NCBI GenBank assembly: GCA_963731285.1 | Contig: CAVSUR010000014.1 | Location: 124,001 to 188,000, forward strand | DNA: 64,000 nt | Reading direction: 5' to 3' | From: CAVSUR01 sp963731285 | GTDB taxonomy: Bacteria; Actinomycetota; Actinomycetes; Streptosporangiales; Streptosporangiaceae | Part shown: positions 17,361 through 25,289 of the stretch, in pieces | Numbering within the stretch: position 1 is the stretch's first letter | How the letters are laid out: every line of letters begins with the position of its first letter | The notes under the pieces: generated by a model | The model's database searches: none | Told to the model about the DNA's origin: nothing | The model's input: only the letters and a program-made list of their open reading frames with translations | Position numbers and translations under genes: made by a program

Positions 17361-17762
17361 TCAGACGGTCCGGGGCGCCAGGGCGGCCTTGACCGCGGCC
17401 GGGGCGCGAAAGGCGCCGAGCACCTCGACCGAGGCAATCGTGGCCAGGGCGAGCTGGGGGGAGACGTCGGCGGCGATGCTGGCCAGTCCCAGCACCCGCA
17501 GGTGGATCATCTGCCCGGTGACGCGGATCTCCTCCAGGTCGCGGCGGGTGTAGTGACAGCTGCCCAGGGTCAGCGTGCGCCGGGCCGCGGTCTGGTCCAG
17601 CGCCGCGGCCCGGGCGGCGAGCTGGGTGCGGATGGCGGTGCGGATGAAATCGGTGCGGTTGGTGTAGAAGCCTTCCTGGACCAGCAGATCGATCTGCCCC
17701 AGATCTACCAGCGCGAGGTTGATAGTGATTTTCTCGGTCTTCTCACCGTCCCCTGGAGCCAT
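17361..17762 (-). CDS. CopG-type ribbon-helix-helix regulator
   Basis: The 133-residue protein begins with a ribbon-helix-helix DNA-binding unit (KITINLALVDLGQIDLLVQE followed by FYTNRTDFIRTAIRTQL, about 10-46). It continues with an uncharacterised C-terminal domain of about 80 residues. The ATG at 17762 is chosen over the longer open frame because AAGGAG lies 11 nt upstream and the sequence before it is not conserved-looking. It precedes the esterase gene in the same direction with a 66-nt gap. The near-perfect palindrome just upstream of its ribosome site is probably its own operator. Confidence 0.82.
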   Translation of the reverse strand: MAPGDGEKTEKITINLALVDLGQIDLLVQEGFYTNRTDFIRTAIRTQLAARAAALDQTAARRTLTLGSCHYTRRDLEEIRVTGQMIHLRVLGLASIAADVSPQLALATIASVEVLGAFRAPAAVKAALAPRTV

Positions 17763-17776
17763 CTCAGAACCATCTC

Positions 17777-17800
17777 CTTGCCATCCACTTGGATGGTAAG
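17777..17800. promoter_or_regulatory. 24-bp palindrome upstream of the RHH gene
   Basis: The arms CTTGCCATCC and GGATGGTAAG flank ACTT, with nine of ten arm positions able to pair (one G/T mismatch). It sits 15-38 bp before the RHH start codon and its left arm abuts the AAGGAG ribosome site of the minus-strand gene. RHH proteins bind such dyads as dimers of dimers, so autoregulation of this gene and the following esterase is likely. Confidence 0.6.
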
Positions 17801-17925
17801 GCCCGGATCTGCTGGAAGCAACCCCTCCGGGCAGCTGCGCGGGTCGTCCGGCCGCCGTTAGTGCCTTATGGCGGGGCATCCGCCAGAAAGCCCGGCGTTG
17901 GCTCATGCCTGGCCGGCCGGTTGCG

Positions 17926-18354
17926 TCAGAGCTTGCTGAGCGCGGTGCGCATGCCGGCCTGCGCCTTGGTGCCGAGCCGCTCCAAGGCGGGCCTGAGCAG
18001 CGGGGCGAGGAGACGGGCCGGGCCTTTGAAGGTGAACTCGGCGGTGTAGGTCACCTCGGTGCCGGCCTCGATGCTGCGGAAGGTCAAGGTGTCGACGGCG
18101 GTGACGGTCTTGTTCTCGCCGCGGAGCCGGATGCGCTCACCGGGGACGAGCTCGCGAACGATGTAGGTCAGCTTGGTCTCCCGGCCCAGGAACGCGGAGG
18201 TATTGAGATAGGTGGTGCCGACCCCTCCGTCGCCATGGTGCTTCACGGTGACCACGGTGCCCGGATCCCAGTCGGTGGTAGTGGTGAAGTCGGAAAGGTA
18301 GTCGAACACCGCGTCCCGCGGCTTGGCGACGACGACGGTCTTCTGCAATCTCAT
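17926..18354 (-). CDS. SRPBCC-superfamily protein
   Basis: The 142-residue protein fits the START/Bet v1-like SRPBCC fold: an opening strand MRLQKTVVVAKPRDAVFDYL, an internal TDWDPGTVVTVK turn, several strands (FLGRETKLTYIVRELV, GTEVTYTAEFTFKG) and the long C-terminal helix after ARLLAPLLRPALERLG. Such proteins bind hydrophobic ligands in a central cavity. It is the last gene of the light-linked lipid operon, 46 nt after the SDR, and may carry or shield the modified lipid. No catalytic residues can be assigned. Confidence 0.82.
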   Translation of the reverse strand: MRLQKTVVVAKPRDAVFDYLSDFTTTTDWDPGTVVTVKHHGDGGVGTTYLNTSAFLGRETKLTYIVRELVPGERIRLRGENKTVTAVDTLTFRSIEAGTEVTYTAEFTFKGPARLLAPLLRPALERLGTKAQAGMRTALSKL

Positions 18355-18400
18355 GGCGTGTCCTTCGGTTTCTCGGTCGCGGGCCAGTGGCCGGAGCGGG

Positions 18401-19147
18401 TCAGCTGAGTGAGGTGCGAGCCCACAGGGCCGTCCATGCCCGGGCGGGGACGAGGCGCGCGGTCTTCATCAGCAGCGCCATCCGGGTGGGGAAGACGATC
18501 ACGGTGCGCTCACGCTCTAGCCCGTCGCAGATCGATCGTGCGGCCTCGTCGGCATCGATGATGAAGGGCATGGGGAAGGGATTGCCGGCCGTGAGGTCGG
18601 TGCGGACGAAGCCCGGGCAGATCGTCGTCACATGCACCCCGGTCCGGGCGATGTGGACGCGGAGGGACTCGAGCAGGTTGATCTGCGCCGCCTTGGTCGC
18701 GCCGTAGGCTTCGGAGCCGGCCAGCCCGCGGTATCCGGCCACGGACGCGATGCCGGCGATGACGCCGCGGTGTCGCCGCAGCATCTCGGGCAGCACGGCC
18801 GCGATGGAGTTGCTCATCCCGGTGAGGTTGACCCGCATGTGCTGGTCGAATACCTCGGTGTCCCAGTCTGCCGGGTTGATCTGCTTCCAGTAGCCGGCCG
18901 ACAGCACGGCAAGGTCGATGGGCCCGAGTTCTTCATGTATCCGCGCCGCGGCGGCCGCGGCCGCCGCGGCGTCAGTGACATCGAACGGCACCACGAGCAT
19001 GTCCCCTCCCGATACCTCCCGGAGCTGCTCGCCGCGGCGAGCCGAGATCGCCACGGTGGCTCCGCGGCTGGCGAGTTCCCGGGCGACCGCTGCGCCGATG
19101 CCGGCTGATGCGCCGATAATCCAGGCGACCTTGCCGTTTAGCTCCAC
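18401..19147 (-). CDS. SDR-family oxidoreductase in lipid operon
   Basis: The 248-residue protein has the SDR motif IGASAGIG near the N-terminus, S in GIASVAG and the catalytic YGATK. GTG 19147 is chosen as start because it overlaps the end of the upstream CFA-synthase-like gene by 10 nt; the longer open frame upstream is that gene's shadow. It probably reduces or oxidises a lipid-linked group made by the neighbours. In other bacteria an SDR commonly accompanies the FAD oxidoreductase, DUF1365 and CFA synthase set. Confidence 0.85.
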   Translation of the reverse strand: MELNGKVAWIIGASAGIGAAVARELASRGATVAISARRGEQLREVSGGDMLVVPFDVTDAAAAAAAAARIHEELGPIDLAVLSAGYWKQINPADWDTEVFDQHMRVNLTGMSNSIAAVLPEMLRRHRGVIAGIASVAGYRGLAGSEAYGATKAAQINLLESLRVHIARTGVHVTTICPGFVRTDLTAGNPFPMPFIIDADEAARSICDGLERERTVIVFPTRMALLMKTARLVPARAWTALWARTSLS

Positions 19148-20385
19148 GCCGGCTCCCGGGTCATCTGGAGCTGGCTCACGCCGAGGTAACCGCTGCGGAA
19201 GCCTGCCTCGGAGTATGCGAGGTAGAACTCCCACATCCGGCGGAAGGTCCCGGCGAACCCCTGGGCATGGATGTGCGGCCACTGGTCAGTGAAGCGCTCC
19301 CGCCACAGGTGCAGGGTGCGGGCGTAGTGCGCCCGGAGCTCCCGCCGTCCCGTGACCCGCAGGGTGGTGTGCGCCGCCAGGGTGTCATCGATCGCCTGCA
19401 AGGACGGGATGATCCCGCCGGGGAAGATGTACTTCTGGATCCAGCCGAGGCTTCGCCGGGTGGCGAGGACCCGTTCGTGGGCCATGGTGATTGTCTGGAT
19501 GCTCACCTTCCCGCCGGGCGCCAGAAGGCGGTCCAGCGTCGCGAAGTAGGTGGCCCAGTAGGCTTCGCCCACTGCCTCGATCATCTCGACGCTGACGATG
19601 GCGTCGTACTCGCCTTCGACCTCGCGGTAGTCCTGCAGTCGCACCTCCACCCGGTCGGCCAGGCCGGCTGTGCTGGCCCGCTCGCGGGTGAGCTCCAGCT
19701 GCTCTCGGGACAGGGTGACCGTGGTGACCTGGGCTCCTCGTTGCGCTGCGCGGATGGCAAGCGTGCCCCATCCGGTGCCGATCTCCAGCAGCCGGGTGCC
19801 GCTGGCTACGCCGGCGAGGTCGAGAATCCCGTCGATCTTGCGCAGCTGCGCCTGCTCGAGCCGGATTGCGGTCTGCACCGGCTCGCTCTCGTCGAACCAC
19901 GCCGAGGAGTAGGTCATCGTCTGGTCCAGGAAGGAGGCGAAGAGGTCGTTGCTCAGGTCGTAGTGGGCAGCGATGTTTCTGCGCGCGCTGGCAGGGGTGT
20001 TCGCGTAGCCGGACGGGACGCGCTTCTCCGCGAGCACCCTTAGCTTCTGCAGCGGCGCGGGCACCAACGTGGCCATCCGCGCGGCAAAGGGCGTCAGCAG
20101 GTCGGCCAGGTCGGTGCCAGGCCCGGGTCGCCAGTCGCCGGCCATGTAGGCCTCACCGAATCCGACCTTGGCGTCCCGGCCGAGCCGGGCGAAGAATGCA
20201 TTGGGGCGGAGGAGCTCGAAGTGGGGCGAGGTCTGCGAGCCGCCGCCGAGCACCTGCCCGTCGGGGTAGGTCACGCGGACAGGGGTTCGCTGTGCGGCAT
20301 GCTCGAAGATCACCCGCGCGATGGCGCCTCGCAGCGGCGCCCTTGGCGTTGTAGCGGCGGCCCACCTGGTGGTGGAGACGGTCAT
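19138..20385 (-). CDS. Cyclopropane-fatty-acyl-phospholipid synthase-like methyltransferase
   Basis: The 415-residue protein has an N-terminal lipid-binding region (about 1-130), then ASARRNIAAHYDLSNDLFAS, the SAM-binding motif LLEIGTGWGTLAIRAA, the bicarbonate/active-site region VSVEMIEAVGEAYW and IQKYIFPGGIIPS. This is the CFA synthase family, which transfers a methylene from SAM to double bonds of membrane phospholipids. Context with a FAD oxidoreductase and DUF1365 fits the variant sets tied to photo-oxidative stress and furan-type fatty acids. The start is ATG 20385, 2 nt after the DUF1365 stop. Confidence 0.9.
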   Translation of the reverse strand: MTVSTTRWAAATTPRAPLRGAIARVIFEHAAQRTPVRVTYPDGQVLGGGSQTSPHFELLRPNAFFARLGRDAKVGFGEAYMAGDWRPGPGTDLADLLTPFAARMATLVPAPLQKLRVLAEKRVPSGYANTPASARRNIAAHYDLSNDLFASFLDQTMTYSSAWFDESEPVQTAIRLEQAQLRKIDGILDLAGVASGTRLLEIGTGWGTLAIRAAQRGAQVTTVTLSREQLELTRERASTAGLADRVEVRLQDYREVEGEYDAIVSVEMIEAVGEAYWATYFATLDRLLAPGGKVSIQTITMAHERVLATRRSLGWIQKYIFPGGIIPSLQAIDDTLAAHTTLRVTGRRELRAHYARTLHLWRERFTDQWPHIHAQGFAGTFRRMWEFYLAYSEAGFRSGYLGVSQLQMTREPAWS

Positions 20386-20387
20386 GG

Positions 20388-21167
20388 TCAGACCCCTTCC
20401 TGTTGGGGGTGATGTGGCCGGGAGCGGAGGGGCAGCCGACGGAGCCAGAGCCAGATGCCGTGCACGCGGATCAGGGCCGAGATCCGCTGGGGCATGAAGG
20501 GCTGGCTGATGAGCCGGCGGGCCACAGCCGGGGCCGTGGCGGGTTCCGGGCACCCCCGGAACGTCGCGCTGAACGCCACGGCATCCTGCTGTCGCAGCGT
20601 CACAGTCGTGGAGACAAGGTCCGGCCTCAGCGTGAACCGCAGTTCGTAGCTGCCGCTGACCTCGAAGAACGGGGAGACGAAGAAGTCCTTGTCCGTCACG
20701 GCGACCCCGGCCGCATCCGGCCGCAGTAGGTAGGCGTGCCGCTCGCCGTAGGTGTTGTGGACCTCCGCGACGACACACACGAGGACGCCGTCGCGGTCAT
20801 AGCACCAGAAGACCGACAGCGGGTTGAACACGTGGCCCAGGACCCGGGCGCCGGCCAGCATGAGCACTTGTCCCCGGTCACCGAGCCGGATGCCGCGGAG
20901 CGCCAGGTAATTCTCGATGTTCCGCTTGATCGGCAGGCCGGGGTCGCCGAGATGATCAGCGCTGCTGAAGTGCGCGAAGGCCCTGAGGGGCCAGGGCTGC
21001 CGGGGGAGCGCGTCGAGGTCGACCAGCCACTGGTAGACCTCGTGCCGGAAGGCGTGCCGGACCGGCCGGGGGCGCCGGTGCGTGACCTGGCCGACGACGA
21101 GGGCGGGAAGCTGGGGCAGCTGCGGGCGCGTGCGCGCGGACGCTCGCACGGGCGAGACCGCGCTCAC
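20388..21167 (-). CDS. DUF1365-family protein
   Basis: The 259-residue protein carries DUF1365 signatures: VTHRRPRPVRHAFRHEVYQW near the N-terminus, the segment LGHVFNPLSVFWCYD, AEVHNTYGERHAYLL and KDFFVSPFFEVSGSYEL. The biochemical role is unknown; it is almost always found beside a FAD oxidoreductase and a CFA-like synthase. GTG 21167 is chosen because it makes a GTGA overlap with the oxidoreductase stop; the ATG at 21212 lies inside the oxidoreductase. Confidence 0.85.
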   Translation of the reverse strand: MSAVSPVRASARTRPQLPQLPALVVGQVTHRRPRPVRHAFRHEVYQWLVDLDALPRQPWPLRAFAHFSSADHLGDPGLPIKRNIENYLALRGIRLGDRGQVLMLAGARVLGHVFNPLSVFWCYDRDGVLVCVVAEVHNTYGERHAYLLRPDAAGVAVTDKDFFVSPFFEVSGSYELRFTLRPDLVSTTVTLRQQDAVAFSATFRGCPEPATAPAVARRLISQPFMPQRISALIRVHGIWLWLRRLPLRSRPHHPQQEGV

Positions 21168-22501
21168 CAGGCGACTCCGAAGTGCCGTGCCGCCTCCATG
21201 CCCGAGCGGCACCCGTCCTCATGGAATCCCCATCCGTGGTAGGCGCCGGCATACACGGTGCTGGCGGTGGCCAGGCTGCTCAGCCGAGACTGCGCCCGGA
21301 CCGCTTCGGGGGTGTAGATCGGGTGCTCGTAGTCCATTGTCGCCACGATGGACTCGGGGTCGAGCCGGTCGCGGTCGTTAAGCGTGACGAGGAAGTCCTG
21401 CGCGGCACGGTGTCCCTGCAGCCGGTTCATCCAGTACGTCACCACGGCGGGCTGGTCCGGCCGGTGGCAGGATCTCATCCGGTAATTCCACGACGCCCGG
21501 GCCCGCGCGGCGTCCGGCAGGGCCGACCTGTCGGTGTGCAGCACGGTGACGTTGCGCGAGTAGCCGAACTCCTTGAGGGTCGTGAGCTCCTCGTCGCTCG
21601 GGTCCGTGAGCAGGCCAAGGGCCTGATCGGCGTGGGTCGCGATGACGACACGGTCCACGCGGGTAACGTGACCGGTGACGTCCCGGATCTCGACGCCCCC
21701 CGCACCGCGGGTGACGTCCGTGACCGCATGGGACGCACGGACATCCGGCAGCAGCCCGGCGACATGGTCGACGTAGGTGCGGGAGCCGCCGGCGACGGTG
21801 TACCACTGCGGCGAGCCGCTCACGCGCAGCATCCCGTGCTGGCTGAGGAACGTGAACAGGTACCGCGCCGGGTAGCGGAGTGATGTCTCGCGTCCCGCGG
21901 ACCACACGCACGATACGACCGGCACGGCATAGTGGGCGATGAAGTAGTCACTGAACCGTTCGTGCCGGAGGAACTCGCCGTAGGTCGTCAGGTCTCCGTT
22001 ATCCGCCGTCCGCAGGAAGGCAGTGGCTCGTCGGTGGAATCGCCTGACCTGAAACAGCATGCGGATGAACTGCGGGTCGAGGAGGCGGCGCGGCTGGGCG
22101 GCTATCCCGCGCAGCCCGCGACCGCCGGCATACTCAAGCCCGCACTCCTCACACCGCACGCTCATGCTCATCTCGGCGGGATGCACCTGGACGCCAAGCT
22201 CGCCGAAGAGCTTGCGCAGCCAGGGGTACGTCACGTCGTTGTGAACGATGAACCCGCTGTCGACGGCGTGACGTGCCCCGGCCGGGCCGGGGACCTCGTG
22301 GGTGTGCGCGTGGCCGCCGAGCCGGTTCTCCGCCTCGAAGACAGTGACGTCGTGGCTGCGGGACAGGAGATAGGCAGCAGTCAGGCCGGAGATTCCTGCC
22401 CCGATGACCGCCACCGACCTCCGCCGCTCGCCCGCGGCTGTGCTCTGCTCCTGGCCGAGAGACCTGGTGGCGGTCACCGAATCGGTGGTGCGGGAATCCA
22501 T
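21164..22501 (-). CDS. FAD-dependent oxidoreductase (amine-oxidase fold)
   Basis: The 445-residue protein has the dinucleotide-binding motif VAVIGAGISGLTAAYLL (about 30-46), the FAD motif EAENRLGGHAHTH, FIVHNDVTYPWL and a C-terminal YAGAYHGWGFHEDGCRSG segment typical of the COG2907 group. Members sit with DUF1365 and CFA synthase and are thought to desaturate or oxidise modified acyl chains. ATG 22501 is chosen over a TTG at 22519, which would run through the promoter repeat. It is the first gene of the five-gene minus-strand operon and divergent from the CarH-like regulator 94 bp away. Confidence 0.9.
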   Translation of the reverse strand: MDSRTTDSVTATRSLGQEQSTAAGERRRSVAVIGAGISGLTAAYLLSRSHDVTVFEAENRLGGHAHTHEVPGPAGARHAVDSGFIVHNDVTYPWLRKLFGELGVQVHPAEMSMSVRCEECGLEYAGGRGLRGIAAQPRRLLDPQFIRMLFQVRRFHRRATAFLRTADNGDLTTYGEFLRHERFSDYFIAHYAVPVVSCVWSAGRETSLRYPARYLFTFLSQHGMLRVSGSPQWYTVAGGSRTYVDHVAGLLPDVRASHAVTDVTRGAGGVEIRDVTGHVTRVDRVVIATHADQALGLLTDPSDEELTTLKEFGYSRNVTVLHTDRSALPDAARARASWNYRMRSCHRPDQPAVVTYWMNRLQGHRAAQDFLVTLNDRDRLDPESIVATMDYEHPIYTPEAVRAQSRLSSLATASTVYAGAYHGWGFHEDGCRSGMEAARHFGVAW

Positions 22502-22514
22502 GATGGCAGCTTTC

Positions 22515-22577
22515 GTCAAAGGTTTGTCTAGAGTTGACGCTAGCCCGGCCCCGTGAACTTGTCAAATGTCTGTCTAG
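22515..22577. repeat. Two 17-bp direct repeats in the CarH-operon promoter
   Basis: The motif GTCAAAnGTnTGTCTAG occurs at 22515-22531 (GTCAAAGGTTTGTCTAG) and 22561-22577 (GTCAAATGTCTGTCTAG) in the same orientation, starts 46 bp apart. One copy lies just before the oxidoreductase start, the other in the -35 region of the regulator gene. MerR-type CarH repressors bind as tetramers to repeated half sites, so these are the best candidate operators. Confidence 0.6.
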
Positions 22578-22584
22578 GAACTGT

Positions 22585-22590
22585 AGAGTG
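22585..22590 (+). promoter_or_regulatory. -10 element for the CarH-like gene
   Basis: TAGAGT (TANNNT) lies 5 nt before ATG 22596. TTGTCA at 22559-22564, overlapping the right-hand repeat, is a possible -35. There is no ribosome site, so the transcript is probably leaderless. Confidence 0.35.
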
Positions 22591-22595
22591 TTCGC

Positions 22596-23492
22596 ATGGA
22601 TACTCCCGATGGCTCGCCGCTGCTGCGAATCGGCGAGCTGAGCCGGCGCGCCGCCGTGAGCGACCACGTCCTGCGGGCGTGGGAGAGCCGCTACGGCCTG
22701 CTGCGGCCGGTGCGCTCGGCGGGCGGCTTCCGGTTGTACTCCGAGGCGGATGAACTGCGGGTCCGCCGGATGCAGGACCACCTCGCCCGGGGGCTATCGG
22801 CCGCCGAGGCGGCGCGAGCGGTGCTTGGGGAGGGCGACGAGGCTGGTCCTGGCCGGGCCGCTGAGCCTGACCGCATCCCGGCGGCGGGGAGTGAGCTGCC
22901 CGGCGCGCTCCGGCAGGCCCTCGACGCCTTCGACGAGCCAGCCGCACAGGCCGTACTTGACCGGCTCGTGTCCGACCTTTCCCTGACAACGGTGCTCCGT
23001 GATGTGGTGCTGCCGTATCTCACTGAGCTGGGGGAGCGCTGGGAGCGGGGAACGGCCAGCGTCGCCCAGGAGCACTTCGCCAGCAATGTCATCCGTGGGC
23101 GGCTCGCCGGGCTGGCCCGGGGCTGGGGGAGCGGGCATGGTCCCAGCGCCATCCTCGCCTGCCCGCCCGGGGAGCTTCACGACCTCGCGCTGATGGTCTT
23201 CGGCATCATGCTCAACCGCAACGGGTGGAGGATCGACTATCTCGGGATGAGCACCCCGGTCGAGGAGCTGGCGCGGGCGGTCGACGAGAGGCGACCGGAC
23301 CTCGTCGTCCTGGCCGCCACCCTGCCGGAAAGCCTTCAGCCCTTCACTGCACAGCTCACCGCGCTCGCCCGGCGCGCTCCGCTGGTCCTGGCCGGAGCCG
23401 GCGCCACGCCGCAGATCGCAGCCGCCGCAGGGGCTCGGCTGCTGACCGGCGATCCGGTCACCGAAGCCGAGAACGCTGAGTGGCCGCAGTGA
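22596..23492 (+). CDS. CarH/LitR-type B12-dependent photoreceptor regulator
   Basis: The 298-residue protein has a MerR DNA-binding domain (RIGELSRRAAVSDHVLRAWE, then RYGLLRPVRSAGGFRLYSE), a four-helix cobalamin-cap domain and a C-terminal B12-binding Rossmann domain. The light-sensing signature W-x9-E-H is present as W149 and E159-H160. The expected lower-ligand histidine is in PPGELHDLALM (H195), followed by DYLGMSTP. In Thermus and Myxococcus relatives the AdoCbl-bound tetramer represses in the dark, and light breaks the Co-C bond and releases DNA. Divergent from the lipid operon, it most likely represses that operon and itself. Confidence 0.88.
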   Translation: MDTPDGSPLLRIGELSRRAAVSDHVLRAWESRYGLLRPVRSAGGFRLYSEADELRVRRMQDHLARGLSAAEAARAVLGEGDEAGPGRAAEPDRIPAAGSELPGALRQALDAFDEPAAQAVLDRLVSDLSLTTVLRDVVLPYLTELGERWERGTASVAQEHFASNVIRGRLAGLARGWGSGHGPSAILACPPGELHDLALMVFGIMLNRNGWRIDYLGMSTPVEELARAVDERRPDLVVLAATLPESLQPFTAQLTALARRAPLVLAGAGATPQIAAAAGARLLTGDPVTEAENAEWPQ

Positions 23493-23577
23493 GAATGCCC
23501 GCCGGGCGCCGGACGTGCTCAGCTGGTGAATGCTGCAGCACGCGCACCGCAGATCACAATATGGCGCGGGGGCTGGG

Positions 23578-24519
23578 TTAGGCCAGGCAGGTGAGGGGCG
23601 CGCCGTTGTAGGTGACCATGTCGGCGAGCGCGGCGGGGATGTCGATGGGGGCGCCGGGCGGGGCCCCGCTGATCTCGGCGTAGGCGCGGTGCAGGTTGCC
23701 GACGATCCGCTCGGGGTCGGCCCAGCCGGCGAACCGGCCCAGGTCGGTCTGCCGGCCTGCCTCCAGCGGGGACAGGCCAGTGCGGTGACCGCGGGCGGCG
23801 GCGTCCTGCACGAATCTGAGGTAGTCCAGCGTGGCGTCGAGTGGCGCCTGGCCCTCGAAGACCGGGCCGTGACCGGGCACGGTGGTCTGCGCGCCGAGCG
23901 GTCGCACGATCTGCTCCAGCACCTCGATGGCGCCCGAGACCGAGCCCATCAGCAGGAATGGCGTGCCGCCGTTGAAGATCAGGTCGCCGCAGAACAGGAC
24001 TGAGCGCTCGGCGATCCAGACGATCGAGTCATTGGTCGTGTGCGCGGCGGTACCAACGTGCCGGACCTGGGCGCGCAGGTCGCCGCTGTGCACGGCTATC
24101 TCGTCGGTGAAGGTGACGAACGGCGGGTCGAGGGCCAGGTCGCCCCAGTCGGGGCCGTCCCAGAACGGCAGTTCCCGCGGTGGCCCGAACGCGATGGCCT
24201 CGGTGCGCGCGCGCTCGTGCGCGACGATCGCCGCGCCGGGGAACAGGCAGTTGCCGAACGTGTGATCGCCATGATGATGAGTGTTGATGACCGTGCGCAC
24301 CGGCGCTGAGGTGACCGCCGCGATAGCGTCCTGGTAGGCCCGCGTCCGGCGCCAGGTGGAGCAGGTGTCGATGCTGATCACTCCCTGCGGCCCGGCCAGG
24401 AAACCCGTGTTGTTGATCCACCAGGTGCCGTCAGGCTGCACATAGGCGAAGATCCCCGCAGACACCTCCTGCATCACCGGGCGCCCGGGAACCCTGATGT
24501 CATGACCCGCGCTGCTCAT
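23578..24519 (-). CDS. Metallo-beta-lactamase-fold hydrolase
   Basis: The 313-residue protein has the MBL metal motif TVINTHHHGDHTFGN (H-x-H-x-D-H), a later H in RHVGTAAHTTNDS, D in LFCGDLIFNGG and H in VPGHGPV, so the dinuclear metal site is complete. N-terminal strands YVQPDGTWWINNTGFL are typical of the wider MBL group without antibiotic activity. Substrate unknown. It lies tail-to-tail with the CarH-like gene 85 bp away and is not part of its operon. Start ATG 24519. Confidence 0.85.
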   Translation of the reverse strand: MSSAGHDIRVPGRPVMQEVSAGIFAYVQPDGTWWINNTGFLAGPQGVISIDTCSTWRRTRAYQDAIAAVTSAPVRTVINTHHHGDHTFGNCLFPGAAIVAHERARTEAIAFGPPRELPFWDGPDWGDLALDPPFVTFTDEIAVHSGDLRAQVRHVGTAAHTTNDSIVWIAERSVLFCGDLIFNGGTPFLLMGSVSGAIEVLEQIVRPLGAQTTVPGHGPVFEGQAPLDATLDYLRFVQDAAARGHRTGLSPLEAGRQTDLGRFAGWADPERIVGNLHRAYAEISGAPPGAPIDIPAALADMVTYNGAPLTCLA

Positions 24520-24731
24520 CTGGTATGGCCTTTCGCTCTGACCCGCAGCAGCCGCCAGCTCCTGATTAGTGCCGCCCGGCGCGGCTGCGCCGCTGAGCCC
24601 AGCATCGCACGCAGTTAGCTACCCTGGTCAAAGGCCCCGGAATGCCTCCTCCATCCGATCGCTAGGCGCCCGACTGAGGAAAGAAGCGGGTGCGGCTGCC
24701 CGCGTCTGGGTCAGGGCGGAGGTGGCTGCCG

Positions 24732-25196
24732 TCAGTCAGCAATGGGGAGGTCTCGGGGTGGTACCGGGGTGGACACGACGATCGAGGTGACCGTCTGGCC
24801 GTAGAGCAGGAAGCGGTCGAGGATGGCTTCAAGGTCCTCGATCCTGGCTGCGTGGACTTTGACCAGGAAGCAGTCTTCGCCGGTCACCCGGTGACATTCG
24901 GAGACCTCGGGCAGGGCGGCGGCCAGCTCGGCAATCCTGGGAAGCTGCCCGGGGGCGGGGCGGATGCGGGCGAATGCGGTCACTGGCAATCCCAGTGCGG
25001 CTGGGTTAACTTCCATCCGGTATCCGGTGATCACACCGGCTCGTTCCATGCGCTGAACGCGCTCGGTCACGGCCGGGGCCGACAGGCCGGCCCGGCGAGC
25101 CAGCGCAGACATGGTTATCCGCGGATCGGCATGTAGTTCACGCAGCAGCCTGCGGTTTACGCCGTCAAGCAGGGTCGAGAGGCTATTCGAGGTCAA
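24732..25196 (-). CDS. Lrp/AsnC-family regulator
   Basis: The protein of about 154 residues has an N-terminal winged HTH (ITMSALARRAGLSAPAVTER) and a C-terminal RAM/ACT-like ligand domain (YRMEVNPAALGLPVTAFARI, CHRVTGEDCFLVKVHA). TTG 25196 is chosen as start because GGAAGGAGG lies 5 nt upstream; the ATG at 25220 would put that site inside the gene. Lrp proteins sense amino acids. It is divergent from an EamA exporter, the usual arrangement for control of amino-acid export. Confidence 0.85.
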   Translation of the reverse strand: MTSNSLSTLLDGVNRRLLRELHADPRITMSALARRAGLSAPAVTERVQRMERAGVITGYRMEVNPAALGLPVTAFARIRPAPGQLPRIAELAAALPEVSECHRVTGEDCFLVKVHAARIEDLEAILDRFLLYGQTVTSIVVSTPVPPRDLPIAD

Positions 25197-25289
25197 CGAG
25201 GCCTCCTTCCTGCAATTCACAGGCTAATCGCCGCCTATACGTTCAAGTGGCCATGCCAATGCGGCTTGCTTCTTGCAAGGATAGCGAGC

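Noticed and set aside
15000..24500. A polyketide, terpene or carotenoid biosynthetic gene cluster
   Set aside because: CarH relatives often sit beside carotenoid genes, but no phytoene synthase, desaturase, PKS or NRPS domains are present in the window.
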